From the NCBI GenBank assembly GCA_964400865.1, contig CAYNWG010000061.1, positions 1-5,450 on the forward strand: 5,450 nt of DNA. Reading direction: 5' to 3'. The DNA is from DAOQVB01 sp964400865 (GTDB lineage Bacteria; Patescibacteriota; Microgenomatia; UBA1400; PJMF01). The translations under genes and the position numbers were made by a program. Shown piece by piece: positions 5,334 to 5,450 of the stretch (the first letter of the stretch is position 1; the number at the start of each line of letters is the position of its first letter). The notes under the pieces were generated by a model. The model was not told the origin of the DNA and did no database searches. It was given only the letters and a program-made list of their open reading frames with translations.

Positions 5334-5450
5334 TCAAATTTCGGAAATTGGTATAACTTTACCTTCTAACACTTCTTTTTTACCTGTGAGAATGCTTTTT
5401 TGAGCTCCTGGCGTCATGAGTATTTCAGCAGTTTCTCTCCAAGATTCAAG
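5334..5450 (-). CDS. Type II antitoxin, Phd/YefM-like, C-terminal part (cut by window edge)
   Basis: This frame is open on the minus strand from the window edge to a TGA at 5336-5334, giving 38 residues. They begin LESWRETAEIL and end GKVIPISEI. The ESW-ETAEIL helix followed by a basic helix and a GKVIP tail resembles the toxin-binding C-terminal region of Phd/YefM antitoxins, which bind their own promoter with the N-terminal domain (outside the window) and wrap the toxin with this part. The order antitoxin then toxin, with 5 bases between stop and ATG, is the normal arrangement and supports the assignment. The promoter and DNA-binding domain lie beyond base 5450. Confidence 0.75.
   Translation of the reverse strand, partial: LESWRETAEILMTPGAQKSILTGKKEVLEGKVIPISEI

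Noticed and set aside
1..5450. CRISPR array, insertion sequence ends, rRNA or integrase
   Set aside because: I saw no regularly spaced direct repeats, transposase or integrase motifs, terminal inverted repeats or rRNA-like sequence. The inverted repeats present are isolated and short.

Overview
The window is a moderately AT-rich bacterial segment with compact gene spacing and ordinary use of TAA, TAG and TGA as stops. Gene content (half of a cation antiporter, two large unrecognised proteins, a lipid-linked glycan flippase, a small unrecognised protein, a toxin-antitoxin pair) does not fix the taxon. Three consecutive genes appear to be read from leaderless transcripts. With the many unrecognised proteins, that would suit a candidate-phylum bacterium such as Patescibacteria/CPR, but this is a weak inference.

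Layout. Bases 1-446 (+) hold the C-terminal half of a sodium/calcium-exchanger-type cation antiporter, cut by the window edge. Bases 475-2010 (+) encode a 511-residue membrane-anchored protein of unknown function with an internal RRRF motif before a hydrophobic segment. Bases 2033-3148 (+) encode a 371-residue soluble, acidic, helical protein of unknown function, with a low-complexity tail carrying two Gly-Gly-Trp motifs. Bases 3187-4482 (+) encode a MOP-superfamily polysaccharide flippase; the ATG at 3187 is a better start than the upstream in-frame TTG at 3157. Bases 4617-4967 (+) encode a 116-residue unknown protein with its own near-consensus promoter and a Shine-Dalgarno site. On the minus strand, converging on it, are a RelE/ParE-family toxin (5080-5328) and the C-terminal end of its Phd/YefM-like antitoxin (5334-5450, cut by the window edge).

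How it works together. The first four plus-strand genes are tightly packed (gaps of 28, 22 and 38 bases). The second, third and fourth each have a -10-like hexamer 7-8 bases before the ATG, so each may have its own start point with essentially no 5' leader. The flippase implies export of a lipid-linked glycan. The two unknown proteins before it could belong to the same envelope process, but only their position supports that. The toxin-antitoxin pair is a separate convergent unit. The gap between it and the 116-residue gene holds a compound inverted repeat instead of a recognisable U-tract terminator. The most notable unexplained items are the leaderless promoter pattern, the two large unknown proteins, and the dyad-rich promoter of the 116-residue gene.
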